Notes: generated by a model from the sequence alone, not told the origin. Positions 8,110 through 16,946 are shown, numbered from the stretch's first letter. The stretch: DNA of 64,000 bases from Planctomycetota bacterium (GCA_018242525.1 JAFEBS010000001.1:130339-194338); one strand, 5' to 3'. Translations and numbers: made by a program.

Positions 8110-9471
8110 ATGCGAAACAGGCTCTTTTGCAGTGCTCTCTGTGTTGCCACATTCTGTGCAAACACGTGGGCTGCAGAAACGAGTGACGGCCTGACGAAGA
8201 CCCGTCCCGAAATGAAAAAGCGAATTGAAGGGTTGAAGAATCGGGAGGCGCGCATCCCTTTGCCGGCCTTGACCGCAGAGGAACTGGCGTCGGGCCGCCG
8301 CTCGGTCAACAACGGCCGACTGCGATCCCTGTACCTGCCCGAATCCTGGCAGGCGAATCGTTCGTCGACAGGCACGCAGGGACAGCGTCGTTCAACTCCG
8401 GCGAATGTCAGCACCACGCTCAACCAGTTACAGCAGGCTCCCGATTACGCCTTCAAGACGCGGCTGTTCTGGATTGTCTCGCGGACCAACGACTGTCAGT
8501 ACTGCCTGGGTCATCAGGAACTGAAACTGCGTCGCTCCGGTATGACGGAAGACCAGATCGCAGCTTTGGATAGTCAATGGTCGGTTTTTCCGGCCGACGA
8601 ACAGGCCGCGATGCGCCTGACCCGTAAAATCACACTGACACCGCACCTGGTGACGGACGAGGATCTGGCGGCCTTCAAGAAACACTTTACCGACGCCCAA
8701 GTGGTGGACATCCTGCAGACCGTGGCTGGCAACAACTCCACGAATCGCTGGACGGCTTCGACAGGCATTCCACAGGATCGATCATTTGGCGGCGATGAAC
8801 CAAGCCAATTGGATACGCCGACATCGCCCGAGTTCGCCACCATCGAGACCAAGGTGGCACCGTTCGATTACAAGCCGCGTGCGGCGTGGGAATCGCGATC
8901 AGAGGCCGAAGCGGCGATGGGGGCCTGTCAGCATCGAACCCCGCTGGTCAAGCTGCCGTCGATGGACGTCGCCCGCCAGGCTTTGGCGGCTGACACGCCG
9001 GGCATCACACCACCCGTCTGGTGTCAGGTCCTGGCCTATTCCCCGCAATCGGAATTGCGTGCCTGGAAGCACCGCCAGGCTGTGGCGCGTGAAGGCCAGT
9101 TGAATCCAACGTTGAAAGCTCAGATTGCCTGGATCACGGCACGTGAAAACCGCGCCTGGTACTCGGCAGCGCATGCGAAACAAAGGCTGAACGCGCTCGG
9201 CGTCAATGACGAAGTCCTGTATTCCATCGGTGTCAACGAGTCGGGCTTTACTCCCGCCGAACAGGCGACTTTTGTGTTTGCCCGCAAGCTGACGTCCGCT
9301 CCCCATACGATTGTTGACGAAGACGTGGCGGGATTGAGGAAGCTGTTCAACGACCATGAAGTCGCGGAAATCATTTTCCTGGTCTGTGACGGGAATTCCT
9401 TTGATCGCCTGACCGAAATGCTGCGATTACCGCTCGAAGGTGGATCGACCACCGTGGGGCAGGCTCGTTGA
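8110..9471 (+). CDS. Secreted carboxymuconolactone decarboxylase/AhpD-like protein with two CMD domains, second degenerate
   Basis: A 453-residue protein with a signal peptide (cleavage near TWAAETS). The first CMD-like domain (about residues 110-210) has the redox motif C129-QY-C132-LG-H135, spaced CxxCxxH, resembling the CxxC...H proton-relay site of AhpD and CMD-family peroxidases. The second domain (about 325-450) aligns around WITARENRAWYSAAHAKQRL, where both cysteines and the motif histidine have been lost, so it is probably structural. Each domain has the same downstream pattern: FxPAEQA...RKxTxxPHxxxDEDxA. CTGGAG at 8096-8101 is the ribosome binding site. A likely role is thiol-dependent peroxide or disulfide chemistry in the envelope; this is inference. 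The next gene is a paralogue of the same architecture. Confidence 0.88.
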   Translation: MRNRLFCSALCVATFCANTWAAETSDGLTKTRPEMKKRIEGLKNREARIPLPALTAEELASGRRSVNNGRLRSLYLPESWQANRSSTGTQGQRRSTPANVSTTLNQLQQAPDYAFKTRLFWIVSRTNDCQYCLGHQELKLRRSGMTEDQIAALDSQWSVFPADEQAAMRLTRKITLTPHLVTDEDLAAFKKHFTDAQVVDILQTVAGNNSTNRWTASTGIPQDRSFGGDEPSQLDTPTSPEFATIETKVAPFDYKPRAAWESRSEAEAAMGACQHRTPLVKLPSMDVARQALAADTPGITPPVWCQVLAYSPQSELRAWKHRQAVAREGQLNPTLKAQIAWITARENRAWYSAAHAKQRLNALGVNDEVLYSIGVNESGFTPAEQATFVFARKLTSAPHTIVDEDVAGLRKLFNDHEVAEIIFLVCDGNSFDRLTEMLRLPLEGGSTTVGQAR

Positions 9472-9495
9472 GGCGTACCAGGCAAAGACCTTCAC

Positions 9496-9520
9496 GCGCC
9501 GCGGTTTGTCGTCGCGGCGC
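9496..9520. other. Perfect 8-bp-stem hairpin between the two CMD genes
   Basis: GCGCCGCG (9496-9503) and CGCGGCGC (9513-9520) flank a 9-base loop, located 24 bases after one CMD gene and 28 bases before the next. No T tract follows. It could separate or stabilise mRNA segments. Confidence 0.45.
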
Positions 9521-9548
9521 AGATTCAAGATTCACTGGGAGTACACCA

Positions 9549-11000
9549 ATGTCGAAGTCCGTCGCCCATCGATTGTTTTTCGCAGCACTGGGGTTGAACG
9601 CGCTGGCCGTCGGATCGGCACTGGCCGTCGATTCGGACAATGCCCCGCGGCCCGTCCCGCTGACGCGTCCGGAGATGAAGGAATTCCTGGAGGATATGAA
9701 GGGCCGAACCCTGCGGATTCCGCTGCCGGAACTGACTGAGGCCGACAAGGAGGCGTTGGGCGAACGGGGATCCAGCTATGAAAGCCGGTTGCGTTACCAC
9801 TACATGCAACCCGGTGAAGGCCAGGGGCCGGGGGGGCAGCGCCGCGCCGCGGGCGGTGGTGCCGGAGGAGGCGGGTTCGGTCGTGACAACGACCCCGATA
9901 ACACGCTGGACTATGCGTTCAAGGTCCAATTGTTCTGGATTGTGTCGCGCACCAACAATTGCCAGTACTGCCTGGGTCACCAGGAATCGAAGCTGCTCGG
10001 CGCGGGAATGACTGAAGACGAAATCGCCGCGCTGGATGGCGACTGGTCGGAACACACGCCAGCCCAACGCACGGCGTATGCATTTGCCCGAAAGATCACC
10101 TATGAGCCACATCATCTGAACGATGCGGACATCAATGGTCTGCGAAAGTTCTATATGGACAAGCAGATCCTGGAGATGATTCTGTCGGTCGCCGGAAACA
10201 AATCCATCAACCGGTGGAAAGAAGGGGCGGGGATCCCACAATCGTCCGGTGGCGGAAACTTTGGTCGCAGGCCAGCGGGCGCGGAAACGACAACCGAGTC
10301 CCCACGTCCCACACCAACGTCGCACAGCTATTTGACTCCGACATCGCCCAGATTCCAGAAGTCGGTGACGAAGGTGGCACCGATCGTCATCGATTCCAAG
10401 ACCGGACAGCCGAGCGGAAAAACGGTTGCCAATCGACCGAATCTGGAATCGCGCGACGATGTGGAACTGGCGTTGCAAGCCGCGCGAAAGCGAACGCCCC
10501 GCCTGCCGTTGGTGGACGAGGACAAGACCAGGGAACTGCTTCCTGAGGGATTTCCGGCGGGGCCTTTGCCGCAATGGGTCCGTTTGCTCGCGAACTTCCC
10601 CAACAGTGCCAGGGCAAGGATCAGCAGCATTCGCTCGGCCGAAGATCGCAACGACCTGAAGCCCCTGTTCAAGGCACAGGTGAGTTGGATTATCGCTCGT
10701 CAGGATCGTGCCTGGTATGCCGTCGGACAGGCCCGGCAGCGTTTGCTGGACCAGGGTTGGACCGACGATCAGATCTATACGCTGGATGGCGACTGGTCCG
10801 CTTTTACACCCGCCGAGCGTTCGCTGTTCACGCTGGCCCGCAAACTGTCGACCACTCCCGTGGTCCTGACAGATGCCGACGTGGCGGAAGCGGTTCAACA
10901 AGCCGGACCTCGCGACGTGGTGCAAACCATCAGCTACACGACCAATCGTGCTTCGTTTGATCGAATTACAGAATCGGCCGGACTTCGGCTGGACCAGTAG
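9549..11000 (+). CDS. Secreted CMD/AhpD-like protein, paralogue of the preceding gene
   Basis: From ATG 9549 (GGGAG nearby upstream) the protein has 483 residues and a signal peptide ending near GSALA. The first CMD-like domain contains C138-QY-C141-LG-H144 in a segment nearly identical to the preceding protein (FWIVSRTNNCQYCLGH). The second domain has the degenerate WIIARQDRAWYAVGQARQRL. Between them lies a Pro/Thr-rich linker, and a Gly-rich stretch (RAAGGGAGGGGFG) precedes the first domain. Tandem paralogy of the two genes indicates local duplication. The frame upstream to 9468 is open but lies across a hairpin and precedes the signal peptide, so it was excluded. The shared architecture suggests both proteins act on similar substrates in the envelope. 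Confidence 0.88.
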   Translation: MSKSVAHRLFFAALGLNALAVGSALAVDSDNAPRPVPLTRPEMKEFLEDMKGRTLRIPLPELTEADKEALGERGSSYESRLRYHYMQPGEGQGPGGQRRAAGGGAGGGGFGRDNDPDNTLDYAFKVQLFWIVSRTNNCQYCLGHQESKLLGAGMTEDEIAALDGDWSEHTPAQRTAYAFARKITYEPHHLNDADINGLRKFYMDKQILEMILSVAGNKSINRWKEGAGIPQSSGGGNFGRRPAGAETTTESPRPTPTSHSYLTPTSPRFQKSVTKVAPIVIDSKTGQPSGKTVANRPNLESRDDVELALQAARKRTPRLPLVDEDKTRELLPEGFPAGPLPQWVRLLANFPNSARARISSIRSAEDRNDLKPLFKAQVSWIIARQDRAWYAVGQARQRLLDQGWTDDQIYTLDGDWSAFTPAERSLFTLARKLSTTPVVLTDADVAEAVQQAGPRDVVQTISYTTNRASFDRITESAGLRLDQ

Positions 11001-11009
11001 TTTTGCGCT

Positions 11010-11035
11010 GGCAGCGGGGGAAGTCCTCCGCTGCC
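11010..11035 (+). terminator. Hairpin after the second CMD gene
   Basis: GGCAGCGG (11010-11017) pairs with CCGCTGCC (11028-11035), with further GG/CC pairing in the loop, followed by GATTTTC. It starts nine bases after the stop. It resembles a partial terminator or attenuator in front of the GYF gene. Confidence 0.45.
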
Positions 11036-11093
11036 GATTTTCACGGCCGGCACAAGTTGCATGCCGGACTTGAAATGTTCCGTGGAGAATCGC

Positions 11094-12677
11094 ATGTCAG
11101 ATCAATGGTACTACATGCTGGGTGGTCAAGAATTGGGGCCACTGAAAATCGACGAACTGATCGACTACGTCGAGCATGAACAACTGACCGCCGACGATGA
11201 AGTGAAACTTGGTGAACAGGGGAAGTGGCGCCGGGTTGGTTCGATCGGTCGATTGATGGCAGCCATCCCTTATCAGGCTGTCGAAAAGAACATCGTTCCG
11301 ACGCCGCCAAAGTCCAGTACCCCTGTCGCTGAACCGCCGACGGTCGATGACTTCAACGACTTGTCGGATCAGGTTCGCGATTTGGATGAGTCCGACCTGG
11401 ACGACGGCTCGACACTTGAACAGGAACCCGTCGCGGATGCGGCTGTGACTTATCAGGCGGCCTATGCGGACGCCAGGGCCAGGATCGTGGAGTCGATCCT
11501 GGCGCAGGCAGAGGCCACTTATCACGCGGCCGAAGAGCAGGCAAAGTCGCACGTCGCCTGGGCATCGGCACCGAAGGTCGATCGCCAATGGTGGGGATGG
11601 GCCAGCGGTGTGGAATTCGGTCCCGTCGAATTCAATCAGGTGTTTGGCCTGGCCAAATCTGGTCAACTGAAGCCCACAGATCTGATTCGCAACGGACAAT
11701 TCGGGCATTTCGGCCCATCGGCGAATGTTCCCGGGTTGTTCAATGCGGTGGGAATGATCGCCAGAGCCACCCAGACACTGGCGTTGGCAAAAGCCCAGGC
11801 CCAGGCGGCAGTGGCGATCGCAATTCCGGATGCTGTTCCAGATCCCGCTGTGATGCGGGTCACGCCAGCACGCCAACCACAACCTGCACAAGTTCCGCTC
11901 CCGTCGGTTGCCCGCCAGGGCACGGGCGCAGACCGCGATTTACAGAAGACGAAACAACCTCAATCCGATCCGGTAATCCACCCAGTCGCGCGGCATCGCG
12001 AGTCTCCGGATCCAGAAACGCCCGCCGTGCGCGAACGATCTGCACGCACCGAATCCGAACATTCGCGCCCGTCGTCACCGCCTGAACCACGCCCCTGTTT
12101 GACGGCGTCGCCCCAATATGGAGGGATGTCATCCGGTAGCACACCTGCTTCGCGACCAGTGACCCCTCCACCCCGAAAAATGGAATCGAAGCCGATCCGA
12201 AGTTCGGGTCCGTCATGGATCTCAGGCGTCATCGATCAACTGAAGGAACCCAAGGCGATCGGCTCGCTGGCCACCATTGCGCTGATTGTGCTGATCTTTG
12301 GCTGGTCATACCTGCCGAAAAGCAAGGCCGCGGATATCAAACGCTATCAAGCCTTGAAGCAGATTCAGGATGAACTGCGGGTGGCCGGTGAGAATCCTGC
12401 CGCACGCGCAGCCCTGTCCACCAAGGCCACAAAACTCGGCAAGGAAATTGCCGAAGCGGTCAAGAAGCAAGCGAGTGTCGATGAACCCGCCAAACAGTAC
12501 TTATTGTGGGCGGCTCGTGACGAAATTCCCCGCATGTTCAGCGGAGCGACAGAAACTCAAGCAGGTGCCGAACAGAACTTCGCGTCGCGATTGCAGGAGG
12601 CAGCCGTCGCACTGGGACTGGAAAAACGTTCCGCAGTACCGGCTGTGGCCCAGCAAGCGCCACTTCCAGACGACTGA
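11094..12677 (+). CDS. GYF-domain membrane protein
   Basis: From ATG 11094 (GGAG in the leader) the protein has 527 residues. A GYF_2-type domain spans residues 1-60, with WYYMLGGQELGPL and the following DELIDYV helix. A second copy occurs near residues 165-215 (WWGWASGVEFGPVEFNQVF). Between them is an Ala-rich, probably helical region. A long Pro/Ser/Arg-rich disordered segment (about 260-375) precedes a single membrane helix (IGSLATIALIVLIFGWSYL, about 385-405), leaving a C-terminal helical tail of about 120 residues. GYF domains usually bind proline-rich peptides, so it may tether partners at the membrane. No catalytic motif is seen. It sits in the middle of the CMD cluster on the same strand. 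Confidence 0.85.
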   Translation: MSDQWYYMLGGQELGPLKIDELIDYVEHEQLTADDEVKLGEQGKWRRVGSIGRLMAAIPYQAVEKNIVPTPPKSSTPVAEPPTVDDFNDLSDQVRDLDESDLDDGSTLEQEPVADAAVTYQAAYADARARIVESILAQAEATYHAAEEQAKSHVAWASAPKVDRQWWGWASGVEFGPVEFNQVFGLAKSGQLKPTDLIRNGQFGHFGPSANVPGLFNAVGMIARATQTLALAKAQAQAAVAIAIPDAVPDPAVMRVTPARQPQPAQVPLPSVARQGTGADRDLQKTKQPQSDPVIHPVARHRESPDPETPAVRERSARTESEHSRPSSPPEPRPCLTASPQYGGMSSGSTPASRPVTPPPRKMESKPIRSSGPSWISGVIDQLKEPKAIGSLATIALIVLIFGWSYLPKSKAADIKRYQALKQIQDELRVAGENPAARAALSTKATKLGKEIAEAVKKQASVDEPAKQYLLWAARDEIPRMFSGATETQAGAEQNFASRLQEAAVALGLEKRSAVPAVAQQAPLPDD

Positions 12678-12702
12678 GTTCGCCAATGGCATTCCATAGT
12701 CG

Positions 12703-12765
12703 ATGACCGCCTATGTGGTGGGGACCAGCCCGGTATTGACGGTATTCCGCGACATGATGCGATAA
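12703..12765 (+). pseudogene. Remnant of a second copy of the small lipoprotein gene (C-terminal fragment)
   Basis: The open frame ATG 12703 to TAA 12763-12765 encodes 20 residues, MTAYVVGTSPVLTVFRDMMR. The block YVVGTSPVLTVFR matches the end of the small lipoprotein at 7326-7718 (YVVGTSPVITVFR) with one conservative change, and in both cases the stop follows within a few codons. The rest of the paralogue is absent, because the GYF gene ends only 25 bases upstream. I read this as the tail of a duplicated gene left after a deletion, rather than as an expressed peptide. Confidence 0.6.
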
Positions 12766-12791
12766 CAACTCAAAACTTGAAGGAGTTCCCG

Positions 12792-14036
12792 ATGAAATCC
12801 ATGTCCCTGAGATTTTCTCCGCTCATCGTTGTCACGGGCGCACTCGTCTGTTCCCGACTGATTGCCGATGACACTCCGGCGGCGGACAGTCCTCCCACGA
12901 AGGAGCCTGCATTTGTCGTCGGACCAGAATTGACCAAGGTTCCGAACGAGGAAATCGAAAAGGCCTATGATGGAATGCCGATTCCCGAGGCGATCCGGAT
13001 GTACCTGGCGATCTCGCGCGGGGCCAAAATGGGTTCCGGAGACGGTTGGTTCGGTCCGGCCCAGTCACGATATGGGTGGAAGTGGCTGACCGAACAGCAT
13101 GAGCTGACACCGGATGATGAGATTCCCGCCGACAAGTTTCGCGGGACGGCAGAATGGTTCAAACGGCTGGATCGCAATCTGGATGGCAAGATCGTTGCCG
13201 AGGATCTGGACTGGTCAGACCGCAATCCCTGGGTTCAGAATGCCTCCCTGGTCAATCGGCTCTTCCGCAAGTCGGATCCAAACGGTGATGGCCAGTTGAC
13301 CCGCGACGAATGGCTGGCTTTCTTCGATGCTGCCGCGCAGGGCAAAACAGGTTTGGGCTCAGAGGACCTTCGTGATGCCTGGCTTGCCGGAATGTCGTCC
13401 AGTTTTCTGCCCGGCGATGCGCCCACAAAAGAGCTGTTGTTGCAGGGACTGTTTGCTGGCGAAGTCGGGTCGCTGAAAGAGGGACCTCAGATCGAGGAGC
13501 CCGCACCCAATTTTTCGCTCACGACACAGGATGGCGAACAGACCATCAAGCTCTCCGAAGTCATCGGCAAGAAGCCGGTCGTATTGATGTTCGGGAATTT
13601 CACCTGTGGTCCTTTCCGCTCGATTTTTCCGGGCGTCGAAAAGGTCCGTCAACGCTTCCAGGAGGAAGCAGTTTTCCTGGGAATCTATGTGCGGGAAGCG
13701 CACCCCACGGATGGCTGGAAGATGGAATCCAATGCCAGAGTGGGCGTCGCCGTCGCGCAGCCGAAGACCTATGCCGAGCGGGCTGCCGTGGCGCAACAGT
13801 GTCATCAAATGCTGAAGCCGACGATGCCCCTGCTGGTGGATGACATCGATGACTCGACGGGCAATGCCTACAGTGGCATGCCCGCCCGCTTGTACGTGAT
13901 CGATACCCAGGGAAAGGTGGCCTATAAGGGGGGGCGAGGTCCGTTCGGATTCAAGCCCGGTGAGATGGAGCAAGCGCTGATCATGACGTTGCTGGACGCG
14001 AAGACCCGAACTGATGCGACGAAGGAAACCCCATGA
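12792..14036 (+). CDS. Secreted EF-hand protein fused to a deiodinase/redoxin-like domain
   Basis: A 414-residue protein from ATG 12792 (AAGGAG at about 12779-12784). After a signal peptide, a region of about 90 residues of unknown fold precedes two calcium-binding EF-hand-like loops, DRNLDGKIVAED and DPNGDGQLTRDE (about residues 124-175). The C-terminal domain (about 230-405) is a thioredoxin-fold redoxin. It carries the iodothyronine-deiodinase-like signature FGNFTCGPFR, with Cys272 at the position of selenocysteine in vertebrate enzymes, followed by E302-A-H304-PTDGW, which matches the conserved deiodinase EAH-x-x-DGW segment. Bacterial proteins of this type are usually annotated deiodinase-like or redoxin; thyroid hormone is not an expected substrate. 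The stop overlaps the next ATG as ATGA, implying coupled translation with the four-domain CMD protein. Confidence 0.88.
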   Translation: MKSMSLRFSPLIVVTGALVCSRLIADDTPAADSPPTKEPAFVVGPELTKVPNEEIEKAYDGMPIPEAIRMYLAISRGAKMGSGDGWFGPAQSRYGWKWLTEQHELTPDDEIPADKFRGTAEWFKRLDRNLDGKIVAEDLDWSDRNPWVQNASLVNRLFRKSDPNGDGQLTRDEWLAFFDAAAQGKTGLGSEDLRDAWLAGMSSSFLPGDAPTKELLLQGLFAGEVGSLKEGPQIEEPAPNFSLTTQDGEQTIKLSEVIGKKPVVLMFGNFTCGPFRSIFPGVEKVRQRFQEEAVFLGIYVREAHPTDGWKMESNARVGVAVAQPKTYAERAAVAQQCHQMLKPTMPLLVDDIDDSTGNAYSGMPARLYVIDTQGKVAYKGGRGPFGFKPGEMEQALIMTLLDAKTRTDATKETP

Positions 14037-16747
14037 ACGAGCCGCTTCCCACATCTTCCACGTGGATCACAGCCTTGTCCGGAATCGAAATTACTTCTGC
14101 CGCGGCGGCGTCCATGGCTGCCGAGCCCGGGCCGAATGTCCAAGTCAATCCGCGGTTCACAATCCTGTCCGATGCAGAGGCCTGGAAGCGACTGCCATCC
14201 GCCGTCAAAGGGGGCGGACAACCTCTGCCGACCTGGGCAAGGATGCTGGCGGTCGAGTTGCCGCGCAGCACCGCAGCCCTGCTGGAACTCGACCTGGCCC
14301 AGCGCAGTCAATGCCCGGTGGACCCGATCTTGCGTGCGGGCATGCGCTGGGTCGCTGCTCGCGCCAATCGCTGTGAGTACGCTCAAGCGTATGCAGTTGC
14401 CGACGCTCTACGCGCCGGCATCGAACCGGCCAGATCGGAATCCCTCCGATCTGGTGACTTTCACGGTTGGTCCAAGGGTGAACGGGCTGCGTTGCAATTT
14501 GCCCTCAAAATGACCATCGATTCCGATTCGGTCACCGATGAAGAGTTCGAGGAACTCGTGGCGCATTTCGGGCCGAAGCAGTCGGCATCCATGGTCCTGC
14601 TGATGGCGTACGCGAATTTTCAAGACCGCTTTCTGATCTCCATCGGTGCCCCCTTGGAATCGGATGGTCCCGCTGCGCCATTGGACGTCCAGTTCGGTCC
14701 GGAATCGTTCGTCATCAAGACGACTCCACCACCGCCCCCGAAAAAGAAACCTCTTCCAATGCCGACCGGACAGGACCTGGTGGAAGCCGACCCGGCCTGG
14801 ACCAAGGTGTCGTACGAAGCGTTGCAGGTTCGACTGGCTGATCAACGCGTCAAACCGACACGGCTGCCGGTTCCAACGTGGGACGAAGTCGCCCGGAATC
14901 TGCCGGACGGTTTGATCAAGCGGCCCAGTGATATCGTGTGGTACCGCATCGTCTTCGGCTATGCCCCGGAACTGGCCGTTCCGTTTGAAGTCTATATGCG
15001 GACTGCGGGTGCCGAATCGAGCGCCAAGTGGGATCGAATCTTTGGACAAAGTCTGTTCTGGGTGACGACCCGTGCTGTCCAATGTCCCTACTGCATGGGT
15101 CATTGTGAAATGAACTGGGAAGTTGCCGGACTGACCAGCGGCGAAATCGCCGAACGCAGCCGACTGCTGGCCGGCGACGACTGGTCCAGTTTCGAGCCCG
15201 CCCAGCAGCATGCATTTGCTTATGCACGCAAACTCACCAAGGCACCCTGGAGTGTGTCGGATGAGGAAGTGTCCCAACTGTGTGAAGGTTTTGGCGTTGA
15301 TCGAGCGATGATCGTCGTCGCCAATGCCAGCCGCTATCACTACATGACCCGGATCTCCAATGGTTTTCAACTGACGCTGGAACGAGACAACGTCTTCTAT
15401 GATTACTACAACGTGGCTTCGCCGACTGCGTCCGTTCCCACACCGACGGAAGCTGGCAGCGCACCGTTGCTGAGCATTGAGGAATGCTGGAAGCGACTGC
15501 CGGTCGCTGTATCGGGTGGGGGACAAACGTTGCCGAACTGGGTGCGCGCCGTCGCAGCTCATCTTCCGCGGACGGCCGCTGCTATGTTACAGTTGGATTA
15601 CGCGCAGCGGACTCAAAGCCCGTTGGATCCGGTGCTGCGCGGAAAGATGCGATGGGTCATCGCACATGCCAATCGGTGTGCCTATTCAGAAGCCTGCGCC
15701 CTGGCCGACCTGAAGCGTGCAGGTCTAGGTTCCGCCGAATTGAAGGGGCTGACCGGGGACAGTGCTGCCTGGCCTGAATCCGATCGCGATGCCCTGGAAT
15801 TTGCGCGGCTGCTGACCGTTGCCGCTCCCACAATTCCCGATGCACTGTTTGAGAAGTTGAAGGTGCGCCACGGTGCGAAGCAGGTGGCCGCCATGGTCTT
15901 GCTGGCGGCTTATGGCAATTTCCAGGATCGCATCGTCCTGGGTTTGAACCTGCCGATCGAAGTCGGTGGCCCGCTGCCACCACTCAAGATCGAATTCGCG
16001 GCTGATGCGTTCCAGGTGGCACCATTGTTCCCGCCTCAGGCAAGATCGTCGCCGCTGGGAAAGCCCGGCAAAAGCGTGGTTGCCGAAGATCAGGCGTGGT
16101 CGGAGATCTCTTACGAGCAATTGCAGACCCGCCTGGAACGGCAACGTGACCGCAAACCGAGGCTTCCCATTCCGACCTGGGATGAAGTGAAAGTCAACCT
16201 GCCGCCAGCGATGGCGACTCGACCCACCAGGATTATCTGGAATCTGGTCTGTTCGGGATACGTTCCCGAACTGGCGGTACCATGGAGCATTGCGACACGC
16301 ACCATGTGGTCCGAAACCAGGCCCGACCGCGTCTTCGAGGAAAGCCTGTTCTGGATTCAGACCCGCAGCATCGAGTGCAATTACTGCATGGGCCATTGCG
16401 AGATGCTGCTGGAGCTGGCGGGGCTTGATAAACAGGCCGTCGCTGAACGCACCCGCCGACTGGCCAGCAACGACTGGTCGGGCTTCCCGCCCGCCGAACA
16501 GCGGGCTTATGCCTACGCGCGAAAACTCAGCAAAGCACCCTGGGAGCTGACAATCGCCGATTACAAATCGTTGGAAGACGATTTGGGATCGGATACGGCA
16601 ATGGCGACGTTCTGGTGGCTCTGTCGCGGACTGTACATGACACGCGTTTCCGATGGATTCCAGCTTCCATTGGAGCGGGACAACGTGTTTGCGGATCCGG
16701 CCAAAAAGGTCGAGGCCACCAGTTCGGCGACGGAAAAGCGGGACTAG
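14033..16747 (+). CDS. Four-domain CMD/AhpD-like fusion protein with internal duplication
   Basis: A 904-residue protein with two consecutive units of about 430 residues. Each unit has a degenerate CMD-like domain followed by an active-looking one. Degenerate sites are RANRCEYAQAYAVADALRAG (C114) and HANRCAYSEACALADL (C549). Active-looking sites are C351-PY-C354-MG-H357-C358 and C782-NY-C785-MG-H788-C789, both followed by EM. Flanking motifs also repeat, for example ECWKRLP...GGGQTLPNW, RLPVPTWDEV/RLPIPTWDEV and GFQLTLERDNVF/GFQLPLERDNVF. No convincing signal peptide is seen, unlike the other CMD proteins here, so location is uncertain. The start codon overlaps the stop of the deiodinase-like gene. 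Chemistry is inferred as thiol/disulfide exchange or peroxide reduction. Confidence 0.88.
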   Translation: MNEPLPTSSTWITALSGIEITSAAAASMAAEPGPNVQVNPRFTILSDAEAWKRLPSAVKGGGQPLPTWARMLAVELPRSTAALLELDLAQRSQCPVDPILRAGMRWVAARANRCEYAQAYAVADALRAGIEPARSESLRSGDFHGWSKGERAALQFALKMTIDSDSVTDEEFEELVAHFGPKQSASMVLLMAYANFQDRFLISIGAPLESDGPAAPLDVQFGPESFVIKTTPPPPPKKKPLPMPTGQDLVEADPAWTKVSYEALQVRLADQRVKPTRLPVPTWDEVARNLPDGLIKRPSDIVWYRIVFGYAPELAVPFEVYMRTAGAESSAKWDRIFGQSLFWVTTRAVQCPYCMGHCEMNWEVAGLTSGEIAERSRLLAGDDWSSFEPAQQHAFAYARKLTKAPWSVSDEEVSQLCEGFGVDRAMIVVANASRYHYMTRISNGFQLTLERDNVFYDYYNVASPTASVPTPTEAGSAPLLSIEECWKRLPVAVSGGGQTLPNWVRAVAAHLPRTAAAMLQLDYAQRTQSPLDPVLRGKMRWVIAHANRCAYSEACALADLKRAGLGSAELKGLTGDSAAWPESDRDALEFARLLTVAAPTIPDALFEKLKVRHGAKQVAAMVLLAAYGNFQDRIVLGLNLPIEVGGPLPPLKIEFAADAFQVAPLFPPQARSSPLGKPGKSVVAEDQAWSEISYEQLQTRLERQRDRKPRLPIPTWDEVKVNLPPAMATRPTRIIWNLVCSGYVPELAVPWSIATRTMWSETRPDRVFEESLFWIQTRSIECNYCMGHCEMLLELAGLDKQAVAERTRRLASNDWSGFPPAEQRAYAYARKLSKAPWELTIADYKSLEDDLGSDTAMATFWWLCRGLYMTRVSDGFQLPLERDNVFADPAKKVEATSSATEKRD

Positions 16748-16785
16748 GGACTGGTCCATTACCGAAGTTGGCATCGGGGATCCCG

Positions 16786-16805
16786 CCGCCGCTGGCTCGC
16801 GGCGG
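16786..16805 (+). terminator. Hairpin after the four-domain CMD gene
   Basis: CCGCCGC (16786-16792) pairs with GCGGCGG (16799-16805) across a 6-base loop, 38 bases after the stop. No T tract follows, so termination is uncertain. Confidence 0.35.
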
Positions 16806-16946
16806 AACCGGGTGGCAATTTCTGCAAGTTTCCCGGTCTCCGTTGCCGATGATCCGTCGTATCTGAATAAACCGCTGCTGCTTCCTGACGTTGCAGGGCA
16901 TTCCCCGCACCGGTGGTTTGGTTCAGATCTTCGCGGGGTCGAAATC

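Noticed and set aside
9525..10925. 466-residue open frame antisense to the second CMD gene
   Set aside because: The plus strand carries the CxxCxxH motif and a paralogue next door; the antisense product has no motif.
16653..16946. Upstream extension of the FliN-like frame
   Set aside because: It overlaps the end of the four-domain CMD gene, includes a hairpin and encodes an Arg/Ser-rich stretch without family similarity.
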